DNA of 64,000 bases. Source: Phycisphaeraceae bacterium. Lineage in GTDB: Bacteria; Planctomycetota; Phycisphaerae; Phycisphaerales; SM1A02. Positions 49,636 through 58,408 of this stretch are shown here, in pieces; position 1 is the stretch's first letter, and every line of letters starts with the position of its first letter. The stretch spans positions 2,237,205-2,301,204 of the forward strand of contig CP054178.1 in the NCBI GenBank assembly GCA_015709595.1. Reading direction: 5' to 3'. Position numbers and translations under genes: made by a program. The notes under the pieces were generated by a model. The model did no database searches, was not told where the DNA came from, and worked only from the letters and a program-made list of their open reading frames with translations.

Positions 49636-50556
49636 TCAGTCGAAGACCGGCGACATGGTGGCGGGAGGCGTCGGGGGGGCCTGCAGCCGCAGGTTGGTCA
49701 CCACGCGGAAGTTGGACTGGGTGCGGTGACGCTCGGCGAAGAAGAAGTCGAGGTTGTAGGTCTGGCCGTCCACCAGCCCCAGCCGGTTGAGGTCCACGTA
49801 CTGCGAGGTGGCGCCGTGAACGCCGCCGAGGTCGATGACGAGACGACCGTCGATGAATACCCACACGTCGTCGTCGCCGATGAACTGGAACACCTGGGCC
49901 CCGTCGGCCTTGTAGGTGAACTGGGTGTGGAGTTCAAAGGTGAAGTGGAAGTTGCGGTTGGGTGAGCCGCCGGGGTTGCCGAACAGCTGATGTTCGATGG
50001 GGAAGAAGCCGCCCAGCGACTGATAGGTCGCATCTTCCTTGTCGTCGAAGACGTAGGAACCGTCCTGCTGGCGGACGAATCGCAGCGTGACGGTCTTGGA
50101 GATGGACAGATTGGTGCCAAGTTCGTCACGGAACCACGACCGGAACGAATCCGCGGAGGTGATGCCGCCCTTGTCCGCGACGCCCCAGGCGCCGGCCACG
50201 TCGCCCAGAGCCGGGTTGTACAGCGTGTAGCAAATGGGTCGGCCGGCTGAGTCCTTCCACTGCGAAGTCACCTTCTTGCCGGTCCCGGTGAAGACCGGCT
50301 TGCCGTCCTCGCCCAGGTAGGGCGAGACGTTGCCGCAGTAGAGTCCAAAGCCATTGGCCGGCTTGCGCTCGAAGTCCGGATGCCCGCCCGCCACGGTGCG
50401 CTCCTTGAAGTCGCGCACCAGGCCCGTGAGTTCAATGTAGGGCGGGGGATCTTCCTCGAGGGTCGCAAGGGGCTCGATCGGCTCCGCGGCGGTCATGGCG
50501 AGAAGACCGGCGCTTCCGATGGTCAGCCCGAGGGCAAGAGTGGATCGACGCTTCAT
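49636..50556 (-). CDS. Fibro-slime domain exported protein 1
   Basis: A 306-residue exported protein with signal peptide 'STLALGLTIGSAGLLAMTAA'. The mature part is a fibro-slime domain: 'YIELTGLVRDFKERTVAGGH', 'HPDFERKPANGF', 'YLGEDGKPVFTGTG', and the hallmark 'GDDDVWVFIDGRLVIDLGGV' near residue 235 followed by 'RLGLVDGQTYNLDFFFAERH'. Fibro-slime domains, related to PA14-like folds, occur in fibrous slime and adhesion proteins. GAAGGAG before the ATG fixes the start. It is a paralogue of the gene 280 bases upstream on the same strand. Confidence 0.85.
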   Translation of the reverse strand: MKRRSTLALGLTIGSAGLLAMTAAEPIEPLATLEEDPPPYIELTGLVRDFKERTVAGGHPDFERKPANGFGLYCGNVSPYLGEDGKPVFTGTGKKVTSQWKDSAGRPICYTLYNPALGDVAGAWGVADKGGITSADSFRSWFRDELGTNLSISKTVTLRFVRQQDGSYVFDDKEDATYQSLGGFFPIEHQLFGNPGGSPNRNFHFTFELHTQFTYKADGAQVFQFIGDDDVWVFIDGRLVIDLGGVHGATSQYVDLNRLGLVDGQTYNLDFFFAERHRTQSNFRVVTNLRLQAPPTPPATMSPVFD

Positions 50557-50763
50557 GGTGTTTCTCCTTCCCATCCCGTTCCGGGATGTCCCCTGGGTCC
50601 ACGCTCAACCGTACGATTCCACTGAATCATTGCATGCGGAACGACTGCCCAAGTTCCGCCAAAGGTCCGTTTGTCACGACTGGGAAACGGCACATGTCGC
50701 GTCTGGAGATGCCCGATCGGACCAGGGGAGAAATGTTCCGGCGGCATGGGTGATGTCAAAGCA

Positions 50764-50792
50764 CGAACGCCGCCCGGAGTGGGCGGCGTTCG
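50764..50792 (-). terminator. Intrinsic terminator after fibro-slime protein 2
   Basis: CGAACGCCGCCC-GGAGT-GGGCGGCGTTCG, a perfect 12-bp stem with a 5-base loop, 43 bases after the stop on the minus strand. Followed by TGCTTTG, so the U-tract is weak. Confidence 0.75.
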
Positions 50793-50834
50793 CAGGGTTT
50801 CATGCGCCATCACTGGAGCGTGATGCGTGTTCAC

Positions 50835-51746
50835 TCAGTCAGACACCGGGCTGACGTTGATCTGGGCCTGACCCGTCACGGGTCGGAAGGGCACGTTGGT
50901 CCACAAGTGGAACTGCGACTGGGGCTGCTTGCGGTCGGCGTGGAAGAACCGCATGTCATACGTCTGTCCGTGGGTCAGCCCGAGCCGGTCGAACTTGACG
51001 AAATATTCGCGCGAGCCGGCGATGCCGCCGTGGTCCATGACCAGCTTGCCGTCGATGAAGATCCAGGTGTCATCATCGCCCTTGAAGCGGATGAACTGCC
51101 CGGCGTCCTGCTGGTAGGTGAACTCGGCCACCAGCTCATAGGTGAAGAACCAGTTGTGCTGATCATTGCCGTTGCCATGAAGCTTGTGTTCGATGGGCAG
51201 GAACGGATGGAAGTCGTTGGTCTCGAACGACCAGCACCCGGCGTACGGCCCGTTGGGGATCTTGGTCAGCACCAGGTCGTACCAGGTGGCGAGGTTCACG
51301 TCCTTCACGTCGCGGAACCACTGAGCGAACGTCTCAGCGGATGTGACGGCGCCGTTGCTGGCGGCTCCCCATGTCCCCGCACTGTCGCCCTTGGTGGGGT
51401 CGTAGAGGCACCAGGCGATCTTGTTGTTGTCGCTGTCGCGCCATTCCTTGCTGACGCGATATCCGGTGCCGGGTGAGTATTCCGGCTTGCCGTCCGCGTC
51501 GAGGGTCAGCTTCACATAGCGGCAGTAGGGGCCGTTGAGGGCCGGATTGTTGAAGTCCGGATGGGGCACGCCGGACGAGATGGGACGGAAGTCACGCACC
51601 TTGCCCGGAAGAACGATCGTGTCGGGCGAGAAGTCGCTCTCCAGGACCGCGCTGGTCATCGGTGCGGGCAAGGCCGGTGAGTACAGCCCGAGCGCGCCCG
51701 TGGCGAGCAGCAGTCCGGCGCAACCTGCGGTCATGGCAATGTGCAT
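50835..51746 (-). CDS. Fibro-slime domain exported protein 2
   Basis: A 303-residue paralogue of fibro-slime protein 1. Signal peptide 'TAGCAGLLLATGALGLYSPA' precedes 'IVLPGKVRDFRPISSGVPHP', 'PDFNNPALNGPYCRY', 'YSPGTGYRVSKEWRDSDNN', and the hallmark 'GDDDTWIFIDGKLVMDHGGI' near residue 226 followed by 'RLGLTHGQTYDMRFFHADRK'. The same block order appears in both proteins; identity is moderate, so the duplication is old. GGGAGGAGG upstream of the ATG supports the start. Both end in a similar 'SPVxD' tail. Confidence 0.85.
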   Translation of the reverse strand: MHIAMTAGCAGLLLATGALGLYSPALPAPMTSAVLESDFSPDTIVLPGKVRDFRPISSGVPHPDFNNPALNGPYCRYVKLTLDADGKPEYSPGTGYRVSKEWRDSDNNKIAWCLYDPTKGDSAGTWGAASNGAVTSAETFAQWFRDVKDVNLATWYDLVLTKIPNGPYAGCWSFETNDFHPFLPIEHKLHGNGNDQHNWFFTYELVAEFTYQQDAGQFIRFKGDDDTWIFIDGKLVMDHGGIAGSREYFVKFDRLGLTHGQTYDMRFFHADRKQPQSQFHLWTNVPFRPVTGQAQINVSPVSD

Positions 51747-52068
51747 CGTGACGATCCTCCTCCCGCCGGCGCGGCGGGCTCATGGTCGAACGTACGATTC
51801 AGGTCCACCCGGCCAACCGGATCGGTCGCCAATCGCGCCGAAGGGGGCCACCTGCGACGATCCGGGCGACTCTGCGGCCTGTGCGGTCCATTCCTGCGGG
51901 TGGAAGCCGCTTCCTGCCGATCCATTACCTCGGCGGACAAACTGTCATCTACCCCAGATCCCGCCCGGCATCGGTTCTCCTGTCAGGCGGCGACTGCCGC
52001 TCCCTCGACCGACCCGGGGCGGCAGTCGTCGCGCGGTCTTTCACGGAAGATTCACGAGACACCCACTC
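51747..52068. other. Divergent region between fibro-slime protein 2 and murA
   Basis: 322 bases between divergent genes, so promoters of both must lie here. I found no convincing -35/-10 pair and no gene. The frame upstream of the murA start is open but lacks MurA similarity. Confidence 0.35.
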
Positions 52069-53409
52069 ATGGACGCATTTCGGATTCAGGGAGGAACCCG
52101 GCTCGCGGGCCGGATCGCGGTGGACGGCTCCAAGAACGCGGCGCTGCCCCTGATGGCGGCCGCTCTGCTCACGGATGAGCCGATCACCCTGCGCCGCGTA
52201 CCCGACCTGTCGGACATCGCCAACATGTCCCGCCTGCTCGACGAGCTGGGCTGCGCCGCATCCGGGACGCACGGCACCATCACGCTGCGAACGCAGGACA
52301 CCAGCGCCACCCGCGCCCGGTACGACATCGTGAAGACCATGCGGGCCAGCATCTGCGTCCTCGGGCCACTGCTGGCCCGGCGCGGAAGGGCGGAGATCTC
52401 CATGCCCGGCGGCTGCGTGTTCGGCGACCGACCCGTGGACCTGCATCTGCGCGGGCTGGAGGCCCTTGGCGCCAAGGTCGAACTGCAGAGCGGCTACATC
52501 ATCGCCACCGCCGACCGCCTGCGGGGCAACACCATCTTCCTGGGCGGACCGATGGGTCCCACGGTGCTGGGCACCGCCAACGTGATGAGCGCGGCCGCCC
52601 TGGCCGAGGGAACCACCATCATCGAGTCCGCCGCCTGCGAGCCGGAGATCGTGTGCCTCGCGGAACTTCTCAACGCCATGGGCGCGAGGATTCGGGGCGC
52701 GGGCTCGCCGCGCATCATCATCGAGGGGGTGGAGCAGCTGGGAGGGGCTGATCACGTCGTCATTCCCGACCGCATCGTGGCGGGCACCTACGCCATCGCC
52801 GCCGCCATCACCAACGGCGACGTCACCATCGACGACTACCCGCTGGACAGCATGATCGCCTTCCTCGACCGAATGAACGAGATCGGGGTGAACTTCGAGC
52901 GCGTGAACCTGGACGAAGACCCGCGCTGCTGCACCGTGCGCGTGACCAGTCAGCGCGTGCTGCGGCCCGTCACCATCACCACGCAGCCGCACCCCGGCTT
53001 CCCCACCGATCTGCAGGCCCAGATGATGGCCCTGCTCTGCCTGGCCAGCGGCAACAGCATCATCACCGAGAAGATCTACACCGAGCGATTCATGCACGTG
53101 GCCGAGCTGGGCCGCATGGGCGCCCGGCTCTATCGCCAGGGTCCGACGGTCATCGTGCAGGGAGTGCCGCACCTGGTGGGCGCGCCGGTGATGGCCAGCG
53201 ACCTGAGGGGGAGCGCGTGCCTCGTTCTCGCCGGACTGGCCGCCCAGGGGGAGACGGTCGTCAGCCGCGTCTACCACCTCGACCGGGGCTACTCGCGCAT
53301 GGATGAGACGCTGGCCCTGCTGGGCGCGAGGATCGAGCGTTTCAACCCCGACCGCCGGGAGGACGGCGTGGGAGCGGGGGTCGCCCACGAGGTCGCCGCG
53401 GGCGTGTGA
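52069..53409 (+). CDS. murA: UDP-N-acetylglucosamine 1-carboxyvinyltransferase
   Basis: First committed enzyme of peptidoglycan synthesis, transferring enolpyruvate from PEP to UDP-GlcNAc. 446 residues. '[20 protein letters not shown]' contains the conserved Lys-Asn pair (K22/N23 of E. coli). The catalytic Cys is C116 in '[20 protein letters not shown]' (E. coli C115). '[20 protein letters not shown]' and the '[20 protein letters not shown]' domain-2 motif also fit. The start at 52069 ('[14 protein letters not shown]') is the usual MurA N-terminus; the frame runs further upstream without similarity. The presence of murA suggests the organism makes peptidoglycan. Confidence 0.95.
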   Translation: MDAFRIQGGTRLAGRIAVDGSKNAALPLMAAALLTDEPITLRRVPDLSDIANMSRLLDELGCAASGTHGTITLRTQDTSATRARYDIVKTMRASICVLGPLLARRGRAEISMPGGCVFGDRPVDLHLRGLEALGAKVELQSGYIIATADRLRGNTIFLGGPMGPTVLGTANVMSAAALAEGTTIIESAACEPEIVCLAELLNAMGARIRGAGSPRIIIEGVEQLGGADHVVIPDRIVAGTYAIAAAITNGDVTIDDYPLDSMIAFLDRMNEIGVNFERVNLDEDPRCCTVRVTSQRVLRPVTITTQPHPGFPTDLQAQMMALLCLASGNSIITEKIYTERFMHVAELGRMGARLYRQGPTVIVQGVPHLVGAPVMASDLRGSACLVLAGLAAQGETVVSRVYHLDRGYSRMDETLALLGARIERFNPDRREDGVGAGVAHEVAAGV

Positions 53410-53464
53410 CCGGTCACTCAGTCGGCGGAGCGGACGAGGGGCCCAGAACATCCATAGTTCCCAG

Positions 53465-53490
53465 GCGGGTCGTGGCGCCAACCCGCGATT
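53465..53490 (+). terminator. Weak terminator after murA
   Basis: GCGGGT and ACCCGC form a 6-bp stem around a loop containing the palindrome TGGCGCCA, followed by GATTTTCCC. It lies 56 bases after the murA stop and just before the promoter of the cytochrome operon. Confidence 0.4.
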
Positions 53491-53496
53491 TTCCCA

Positions 53497-53524
53497 TTGA
53501 CAGCGATCCGGCGCGTGGTAGGGT
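53497..53524 (+). promoter_or_regulatory. Promoter of the cytochrome operon
   Basis: A perfect -35 box TTGACA at 53497-53502, 16-base spacer, then a poor -10 TAGGGT at 53519-53524, 63 bases before the ATG at 53587. The perfect -35 with weak -10 could indicate activator dependence. Confidence 0.4.
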
Positions 53525-53586
53525 ACCGCTATACCGGATATGTCGATCCAAATATACGGTGTCTGCCATTCGCGCCGGAGCACGCC

Positions 53587-55275
53587 ATGTCCGCCCACTC
53601 TCCACGACGATCCAGCCGCCTTCCCATCCGCCTCGCCGCCGCTGGGCTGGTGCTGAGCTTCGCCGCCGCCGCCGTCGCGGCGATCTTCAACATGACGCTC
53701 GAGGACTTCCACCTCTCCGGCACCCAGATCGGCGATGTCTCCGCCGAGTCGATCTGGACCAGCCACAGCTGCATGTACTGCCACGGGCCGTACTACGAGT
53801 ATCGTCCCGAGCCGACCGAGCCCTACTCCGCCTGGAAGAGCAGTCTCATGGGCAACGCGGGGCGCGACCCGCTCTTCTACGCGCAGCTCGCCACCGCCAA
53901 CCAGGACGTGGCCAACGCCGGTTACTTCTGCCTGCGCTGCCATGTCCCGCTGTCGATGGTCTCGGGTCATGCGTACGACGCCAGCGGCCAGTCGCTGACC
54001 GACTACGACCGTGACGGCGTCTCCTGCCACTTCTGCCATTCGATGGTGGACCCGATCTACAAGAAGGGCGTCAGCCCGCCGGAGGACGTGCCCATCCTGC
54101 AGGGTCTGGAGCACGTTCCCCAGTTCTACGCCAACGCCATGTTCGTGCTCGACCCCTCGGGCGCTCGGCGCGGGCCGCGCTCCGACGCCGAGCCCATGCA
54201 CGAGTTCATCCAGTCCGCCTTTCACCGCACGGGCGAGTTCTGCGGCACCTGTCACGACGTGGGGAACGTGGCCGTGACGCGGCAGTCCGACGGCACCTAC
54301 CGCTACAACGCCATTGACAAGCGCACGCCCGACGAGAACCCGTGGATGCAGTTCCCGCTTGAGCGCACCTATACCGAATGGAAGCTCAGCGCCTTCGCCA
54401 ACGGCGGGGTGGACATGGGAGGCCGCTTCGGCGGACAGGGCGTGACGGTGGTCTCCACCTGCCAGGACTGCCACATGCCGCGCACCTCGGACAGGGCCTG
54501 CTACTTCGGCCCCAACCGCGAGGACATGGCGACGCACGACTTCGCCGGCTCGGCGGCATGGGTGCTGGAGATCATCGGGCTGCACTATGAACACGACCCC
54601 GAGGTGGACCAGGAGGCGCTCAAGTGGGGCCGCGTCAAGGCGATCGAGATGCTCCGACGCGCCGCCTCGCTCGAGCTCGAACAGCGGGGGAGCGACCTGG
54701 GCGTGCGCGTCATCAACGAAACCGGCCACAAGCTGCCCACCGGGCATATCGAGGGGCGGCGCGTCTTCCTCAACGTGCGCTTCTTCGACGCCCAGGGCAA
54801 CCTGGTCCACGAGCACGGGCGCTACAACCGGCGTCAGGCGCGGCTGGATGAACGCTCCACGCGCCTCTACGAGATGAAGGTGGGGCTGAGCGCCCGCGCC
54901 GCGCGGGCCACGGGGCTGCCGCGGGGCGTCACCACGCACATGGCCCTGGCCGACACGATCATGAAGGACACGCGCATCCCGCCGCGCGGCTTCAGCAACG
55001 CCGCCTTCGAGCAGGGGGGCGCGCCCGTCGTCGGGACCGCCTACGCCGACGGTCAGCACTGGGACGACGCGGCCTTCCCCATTCCCGTCGGCGCCGTCTC
55101 CGCCACCGTCACGCTCTACTACCAGGTCGTCACCCGTCACTACATCGAAGCCCTGCGCGACGGCAATCACACCGACGACTGGGGCGAGATTCTCCACGAC
55201 CTGTGGCTGCGCACCGACAAGGCCCCGCCCATCGAGATGGTCAGCGCCACGATTTCCTTCGGCGCGCCGCAGTAG
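53587..55275 (+). CDS. Penta-heme cytochrome c family protein
   Basis: A 562-residue exported c-type cytochrome with signal/anchor helix 'AAAGLVLSFAAAAVAAIFNM'. Five CxxCH haem-binding motifs: CMYCH near residue 63, CLRCH near 119, CHFCH near 150, CGTCH near 220 and CQDCH near 294. The last 200 residues lack haem motifs and look beta-rich, with 'INETGHKLPTGHIEGRRVFL', a motif seen in multihaem cytochromes of the c554/NrfA-like superfamily. GGAG before ATG 53587 and the promoter upstream support this start. It is followed 6 bases later by the polyferredoxin membrane gene. Function: electron transfer in the periplasm, partner inferred. Confidence 0.85.
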   Translation: MSAHSPRRSSRLPIRLAAAGLVLSFAAAAVAAIFNMTLEDFHLSGTQIGDVSAESIWTSHSCMYCHGPYYEYRPEPTEPYSAWKSSLMGNAGRDPLFYAQLATANQDVANAGYFCLRCHVPLSMVSGHAYDASGQSLTDYDRDGVSCHFCHSMVDPIYKKGVSPPEDVPILQGLEHVPQFYANAMFVLDPSGARRGPRSDAEPMHEFIQSAFHRTGEFCGTCHDVGNVAVTRQSDGTYRYNAIDKRTPDENPWMQFPLERTYTEWKLSAFANGGVDMGGRFGGQGVTVVSTCQDCHMPRTSDRACYFGPNREDMATHDFAGSAAWVLEIIGLHYEHDPEVDQEALKWGRVKAIEMLRRAASLELEQRGSDLGVRVINETGHKLPTGHIEGRRVFLNVRFFDAQGNLVHEHGRYNRRQARLDERSTRLYEMKVGLSARAARATGLPRGVTTHMALADTIMKDTRIPPRGFSNAAFEQGGAPVVGTAYADGQHWDDAAFPIPVGAVSATVTLYYQVVTRHYIEALRDGNHTDDWGEILHDLWLRTDKAPPIEMVSATISFGAPQ

Positions 55276-55281
55276 CGAGTC

Positions 55282-56883
55282 ATGCGTGCGACGCCGATAC
55301 TCCCTGCCCCCGCGCCCGCCGACCGACCGCGATCGTTTGGTCGGCGGCGCGCGGGGTGTCTGATCGCGGTTCACCTGCTCATCGCGGCTCACATCGTCCA
55401 CTGGCGTCTGGCCGGGCGCACCCTGGCCCCGCTGGAACTGAACGAGGTCGTGTACACGCTGGAGCTCGGCATCCTCACCGCCGGGTTCGTGTTCATGGTG
55501 CTCATCACGCTGTCCGTGCTGCTGTTCGGACGGTTCTTCTGCTCGTGGGGCTGCCACATTCTGGCCCTTCAGGACCTGTGCGCCTGGCTGCTGGAGAAGG
55601 TCCACATCCGCCCCAAGCCGGTGCGCTCCCGCGCCATGCTGCTCACACCGCTGGGGGTGATGGGGCTGATGTTCCTCTGGCCGACGGCGCAGCGTCTGCT
55701 CGCCGGTGAGCCCCTGCCCACCTGGCGCGTGATGCGGCCTGAAGACCCGTGGGGCTCGTTCGTCACCGACGACTTCTGGCGCAACCTGCCCGGACCGTGG
55801 ATCGCGGGGCTGACGTTCCTCATCTGCGGCTTCGTGATCGTGTACGCGCTGGGGTCGCGCTCGTTCTGCCGCTACGGCTGCCCGTACGGCGCGGTCTTCG
55901 GGCTGATGGACCGCCTGGCCCCGGGGCGCATCGTGGCGCGGGGCGACTGCTCCCAGTGCGGCGCCTGCACCGCCGCGTGCCAGTCGCACATCCGGGTGCA
56001 TTCGGAGTTGACGGTTTTCGGCCGCGTGGTGGACCCGCAGTGTCTGAAGGACCTGGACTGCGTCGCCGCCTGTCCGGAGGGGGCGATCGGCTACGGTATC
56101 GCTGCGCCGGCGCTCTTCGCCTCGTGGAAGCGCGGCGCCGTGCGCCGCCCGCGCGCGGATTATTCCTGGGGCGAGGAACTGGCCATCGCCGCGATCATCG
56201 TGCTCGGCGTGCTGATCTTCCGCGGGCTGTACGACGCCCTGCCGCTGCTGCTTTCGGTGGCGCTGGCCACGCTGCTGGCGTGGATCGCCCTCACCACCTG
56301 GCGCGTGATCGGCGGCGTGCCGGTGCGCGCCGTCCGGCTGACGCTGGCGCGACAGGGCGCGGTCACGCTGGCCGGCTGGGGCTGGCTGACCGGGGCTTTC
56401 ATGGTGCTGCTGCTCACGCTGCACAGCGCCTCGATGCGGCTGCACGAGGTCGCCCTGAACCGCGCCTACGACGCCACTGAGCAGGCCCTGGCGCGGGGGG
56501 ATGAACCGGCGGCGGAGCGCCACGCCGCCACGGGTGTCGGCCACGCCCTGGCGCTCCACCGCTGGGGGCTGATCCGCCCGGACGGGCTGCTGCTGCGGAC
56601 GGCATCGCTGCTGGAGTGGACGCCGCATCCCCGCCTCGCCGAGCCGTTCCTGCGTGAACTCATCGATCGGGGCGCCCACGAGCCCGAGGCCCGCCTGCGG
56701 CTTGCGGCGCTGCTGGCGCGGGATCGCCGCTCCGCTCAGGCCATCGAGCAGCTGGAGTTGGCGAGGCGATTGATCCCGGCGATGCCGCGGGAAACCGGCG
56801 AGCGATACCAGCAGCGACTCGACCAGGTGGCTGCGATGATCGCCGACACGCCGGAATACTCGCCCGGCGGAGGCGCTGGGTGA
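55282..56883 (+). CDS. NapH-like polyferredoxin membrane protein
   Basis: A 533-residue membrane protein of the NapH/NosR/CcoG type. Residues about 18-400 contain about seven membrane spans (e.g. 'LTAGFVFMVLITLSVLLFG'). Cys motifs 'FFCSWGCHI' near residue 78 and 'FCRYGCPYGAV' near 197 are characteristic. Two ferredoxin clusters are 'CSQCGACTAACQSHI' and 'CLKDLDCVAACPEGAI'. The C-terminal 130 residues form TPR-like helices ('EPEARLRLAALLARDRRSAQ'). It would pass electrons from the quinone pool to the penta-haem cytochrome encoded just upstream, an inference from operon coupling. The ATG is 6 bases after the upstream stop. Confidence 0.85.
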   Translation: MRATPILPAPAPADRPRSFGRRRAGCLIAVHLLIAAHIVHWRLAGRTLAPLELNEVVYTLELGILTAGFVFMVLITLSVLLFGRFFCSWGCHILALQDLCAWLLEKVHIRPKPVRSRAMLLTPLGVMGLMFLWPTAQRLLAGEPLPTWRVMRPEDPWGSFVTDDFWRNLPGPWIAGLTFLICGFVIVYALGSRSFCRYGCPYGAVFGLMDRLAPGRIVARGDCSQCGACTAACQSHIRVHSELTVFGRVVDPQCLKDLDCVAACPEGAIGYGIAAPALFASWKRGAVRRPRADYSWGEELAIAAIIVLGVLIFRGLYDALPLLLSVALATLLAWIALTTWRVIGGVPVRAVRLTLARQGAVTLAGWGWLTGAFMVLLLTLHSASMRLHEVALNRAYDATEQALARGDEPAAERHAATGVGHALALHRWGLIRPDGLLLRTASLLEWTPHPRLAEPFLRELIDRGAHEPEARLRLAALLARDRRSAQAIEQLELARRLIPAMPRETGERYQQRLDQVAAMIADTPEYSPGGGAG

Positions 56884-56896
56884 GTGCGACCGCTTG

Positions 56897-58303
56897 CTAC
56901 AGAACGCCGTTGCTATCCCCGAACGACGGCGTGTCCAGCCCCATCCGCCGCAGCATCCCCAGGTGCAGGTTGCACATGGGCGTCTCGTGTTTGAGCACGC
57001 GGTGCTCGCCCAGTTCCACACCGCACCGGCGGCCTCCGGCCACGATGACGGGGAGCTGGTCGTGGTTGTGGCGGTTGCCGTCGCTGATGGCCCCGCCCCA
57101 GACGATCATGGTCGAGTCGAGCAGCGAGGCGCCTTCCGGGTCGGTCTCATCCTTCACCTGCTTGAACTTGTCGAGCACGCGGGCGAAGGCCTCGCTCTGG
57201 AAGCGGTTGATCTGGCGGATCTTCTCGACCATGCCGCCGTCCCCGCCGTGGTGCGAGAGGTGATGGTGCCCGTCGGCGATGTTGAGGAAGGGGAAGGGCC
57301 GGTTGGAGCCCTCGTTGGCGATCATGAAGGTGCAGACCCGCGTCAGGTCCAGCCGCAGAGCGAGCACCATCAGGTCGGCCATCAGGTCCAGGTGTTCGCG
57401 GTAGTCGCGCGGCGTGCCGGTGGGGCGCGGGAAGCCGGCGATGGCGTCCGGGTCGTCGCGGAGCCGCTCCGCCTGCTCCACGCGGGTTTCGATGGCGCGC
57501 ACGCTGTCGAAGTATTCCTCGAGTTTGCGGCGGTCGCGGTCGCCCAGTTTGCGCTCCAGTTTGCGGGCGTCGTCGCGCACGTAGTCGAGAATGCTCCTGC
57601 GGCGGGCGATGCGCTCGGTGCGGTGCTGGGGCGATTCATTCTCATCGCCCAGCATGAAGAGCCGCTCGAAGACCAGGCGCGGGTTGATCTCCTTGAGGTT
57701 GGGCGTATTGGGCGTGCGCCAGGAGATGTTGGAGGAGTAGGCGCAGGAATAGCCCGAGTCGCAGTTGCCCGATTGCATGGCCGGCTCGCAGCCCAGCTCG
57801 AGCGAGGCGAAGCGGGTGCGCCCTTCGAGCGCCCTGGCGGCGACCTGATCGACGCTGACACCGGCTTCGATATCCGCCCCAGCGGTCTTGACGGGGTGCG
57901 CCCCGGTCAGGAAGCACGCCGCCGAGCGGGCATGATCGCCCGGTCCGTCGCCCAGCGCCTTGGCGTTGTGGTGCGCCAGCCCGGAGATGATGAGCATGTC
58001 ATCCCTGTGGCGGGCCAGCGGCTCAAGCAGCGGGGAGAGGGTGTAGTCGCGGCCTGAGCCAATGGGTTTCCAGTCCTCGTAATGCACGCCGTTGGGGAAG
58101 AAGATGTAGCAGAGACGCGGGACTGCTTGCGACCCGCCCGCGACCCCGGACGCGCCAAGCGGATCCGCGGCGGCCTGGGCCAGGCGTGCCAGCGGCGTCA
58201 TCGCTTCCAGCAGGGGCAGGGCCATGGCCGCCCCCACGCCGCGCAGCACGGTGCGGCGGTTGATCTGGACGCGGCCGTCACGATGGATGGGGCGATGGGT
58301 CAT
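56897..58303 (-). CDS. DUF1552 protein with Tat-like signal
   Basis: A 468-residue protein of the DUF1552 family. The N-terminus 'INRRTVLRGVGAAMALPLLE' is a twin-arginine-like export signal. The body shows the family blocks 'PRLCYIFFPNGVHYEDWKP', 'MLIISGLAHHNAKALGDGPG', 'SLELGCEPAMQSGNCDSGYS' and 'HHHLSHHGGDGGMVEKIRQI'. DUF1552 genes regularly follow DUF1592-type genes, as here. Predicted to act in the periplasm. The ATG at 58303 has GAAGGTGA upstream; an open extension upstream crosses a tandem 15-bp repeat and is not counted. Confidence 0.85.
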   Translation of the reverse strand: MTHRPIHRDGRVQINRRTVLRGVGAAMALPLLEAMTPLARLAQAAADPLGASGVAGGSQAVPRLCYIFFPNGVHYEDWKPIGSGRDYTLSPLLEPLARHRDDMLIISGLAHHNAKALGDGPGDHARSAACFLTGAHPVKTAGADIEAGVSVDQVAARALEGRTRFASLELGCEPAMQSGNCDSGYSCAYSSNISWRTPNTPNLKEINPRLVFERLFMLGDENESPQHRTERIARRRSILDYVRDDARKLERKLGDRDRRKLEEYFDSVRAIETRVEQAERLRDDPDAIAGFPRPTGTPRDYREHLDLMADLMVLALRLDLTRVCTFMIANEGSNRPFPFLNIADGHHHLSHHGGDGGMVEKIRQINRFQSEAFARVLDKFKQVKDETDPEGASLLDSTMIVWGGAISDGNRHNHDQLPVIVAGGRRCGVELGEHRVLKHETPMCNLHLGMLRRMGLDTPSFGDSNGVL

Positions 58304-58342
58304 GGGGTCACCTTCAAGAATGTCGATGCGTGCTGGGATGGT

Positions 58343-58362
58343 CACAGGCGGGGACGCCTGTG
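58343..58362. repeat. Perfect palindrome CACAGGCG-GGGA-CGCCTGTG
   Basis: Eight-bp perfect inverted repeat with a 4-base spacer, followed by CCACT. A degenerate relative occurs at 8286-8302. It lies between the DUF1592 and DUF1552 genes. The type resembles dispersed palindromic intergenic repeats. Confidence 0.55.
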
Positions 58363-58400
58363 CCACTGATGCGTGCGCCACAGATGCCTGTGCCACTGTT
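58356..58400. repeat. Three tandem 15-bp repeats
   Basis: Units GCCTGTGCCACTGAT (58356-58370), GCGTGCGCCACAGAT (58371-58385) and GCCTGTGCCACTGTT (58386-58400). Read on the minus strand in frame with the DUF1552 gene they would give a pentapeptide repeat AQASV/AHASV. They overlap the palindrome at 58343. Confidence 0.8.
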
Positions 58401-58408
58401 GAAGTTCA

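Noticed and set aside
51949-57021. A 1690-codon open frame on the minus strand across murA and the cytochrome operon
   Set aside because: It is antisense to three genes with clear catalytic and haem motifs; GC-rich DNA often leaves such shadow frames open, and the residues are repetitive Gln/His/Gly/Arg without any family pattern.
58356-58400. Tandem 15-bp units as a CRISPR array
   Set aside because: Units are adjacent without unique spacers and there are only three; no cas genes are present.
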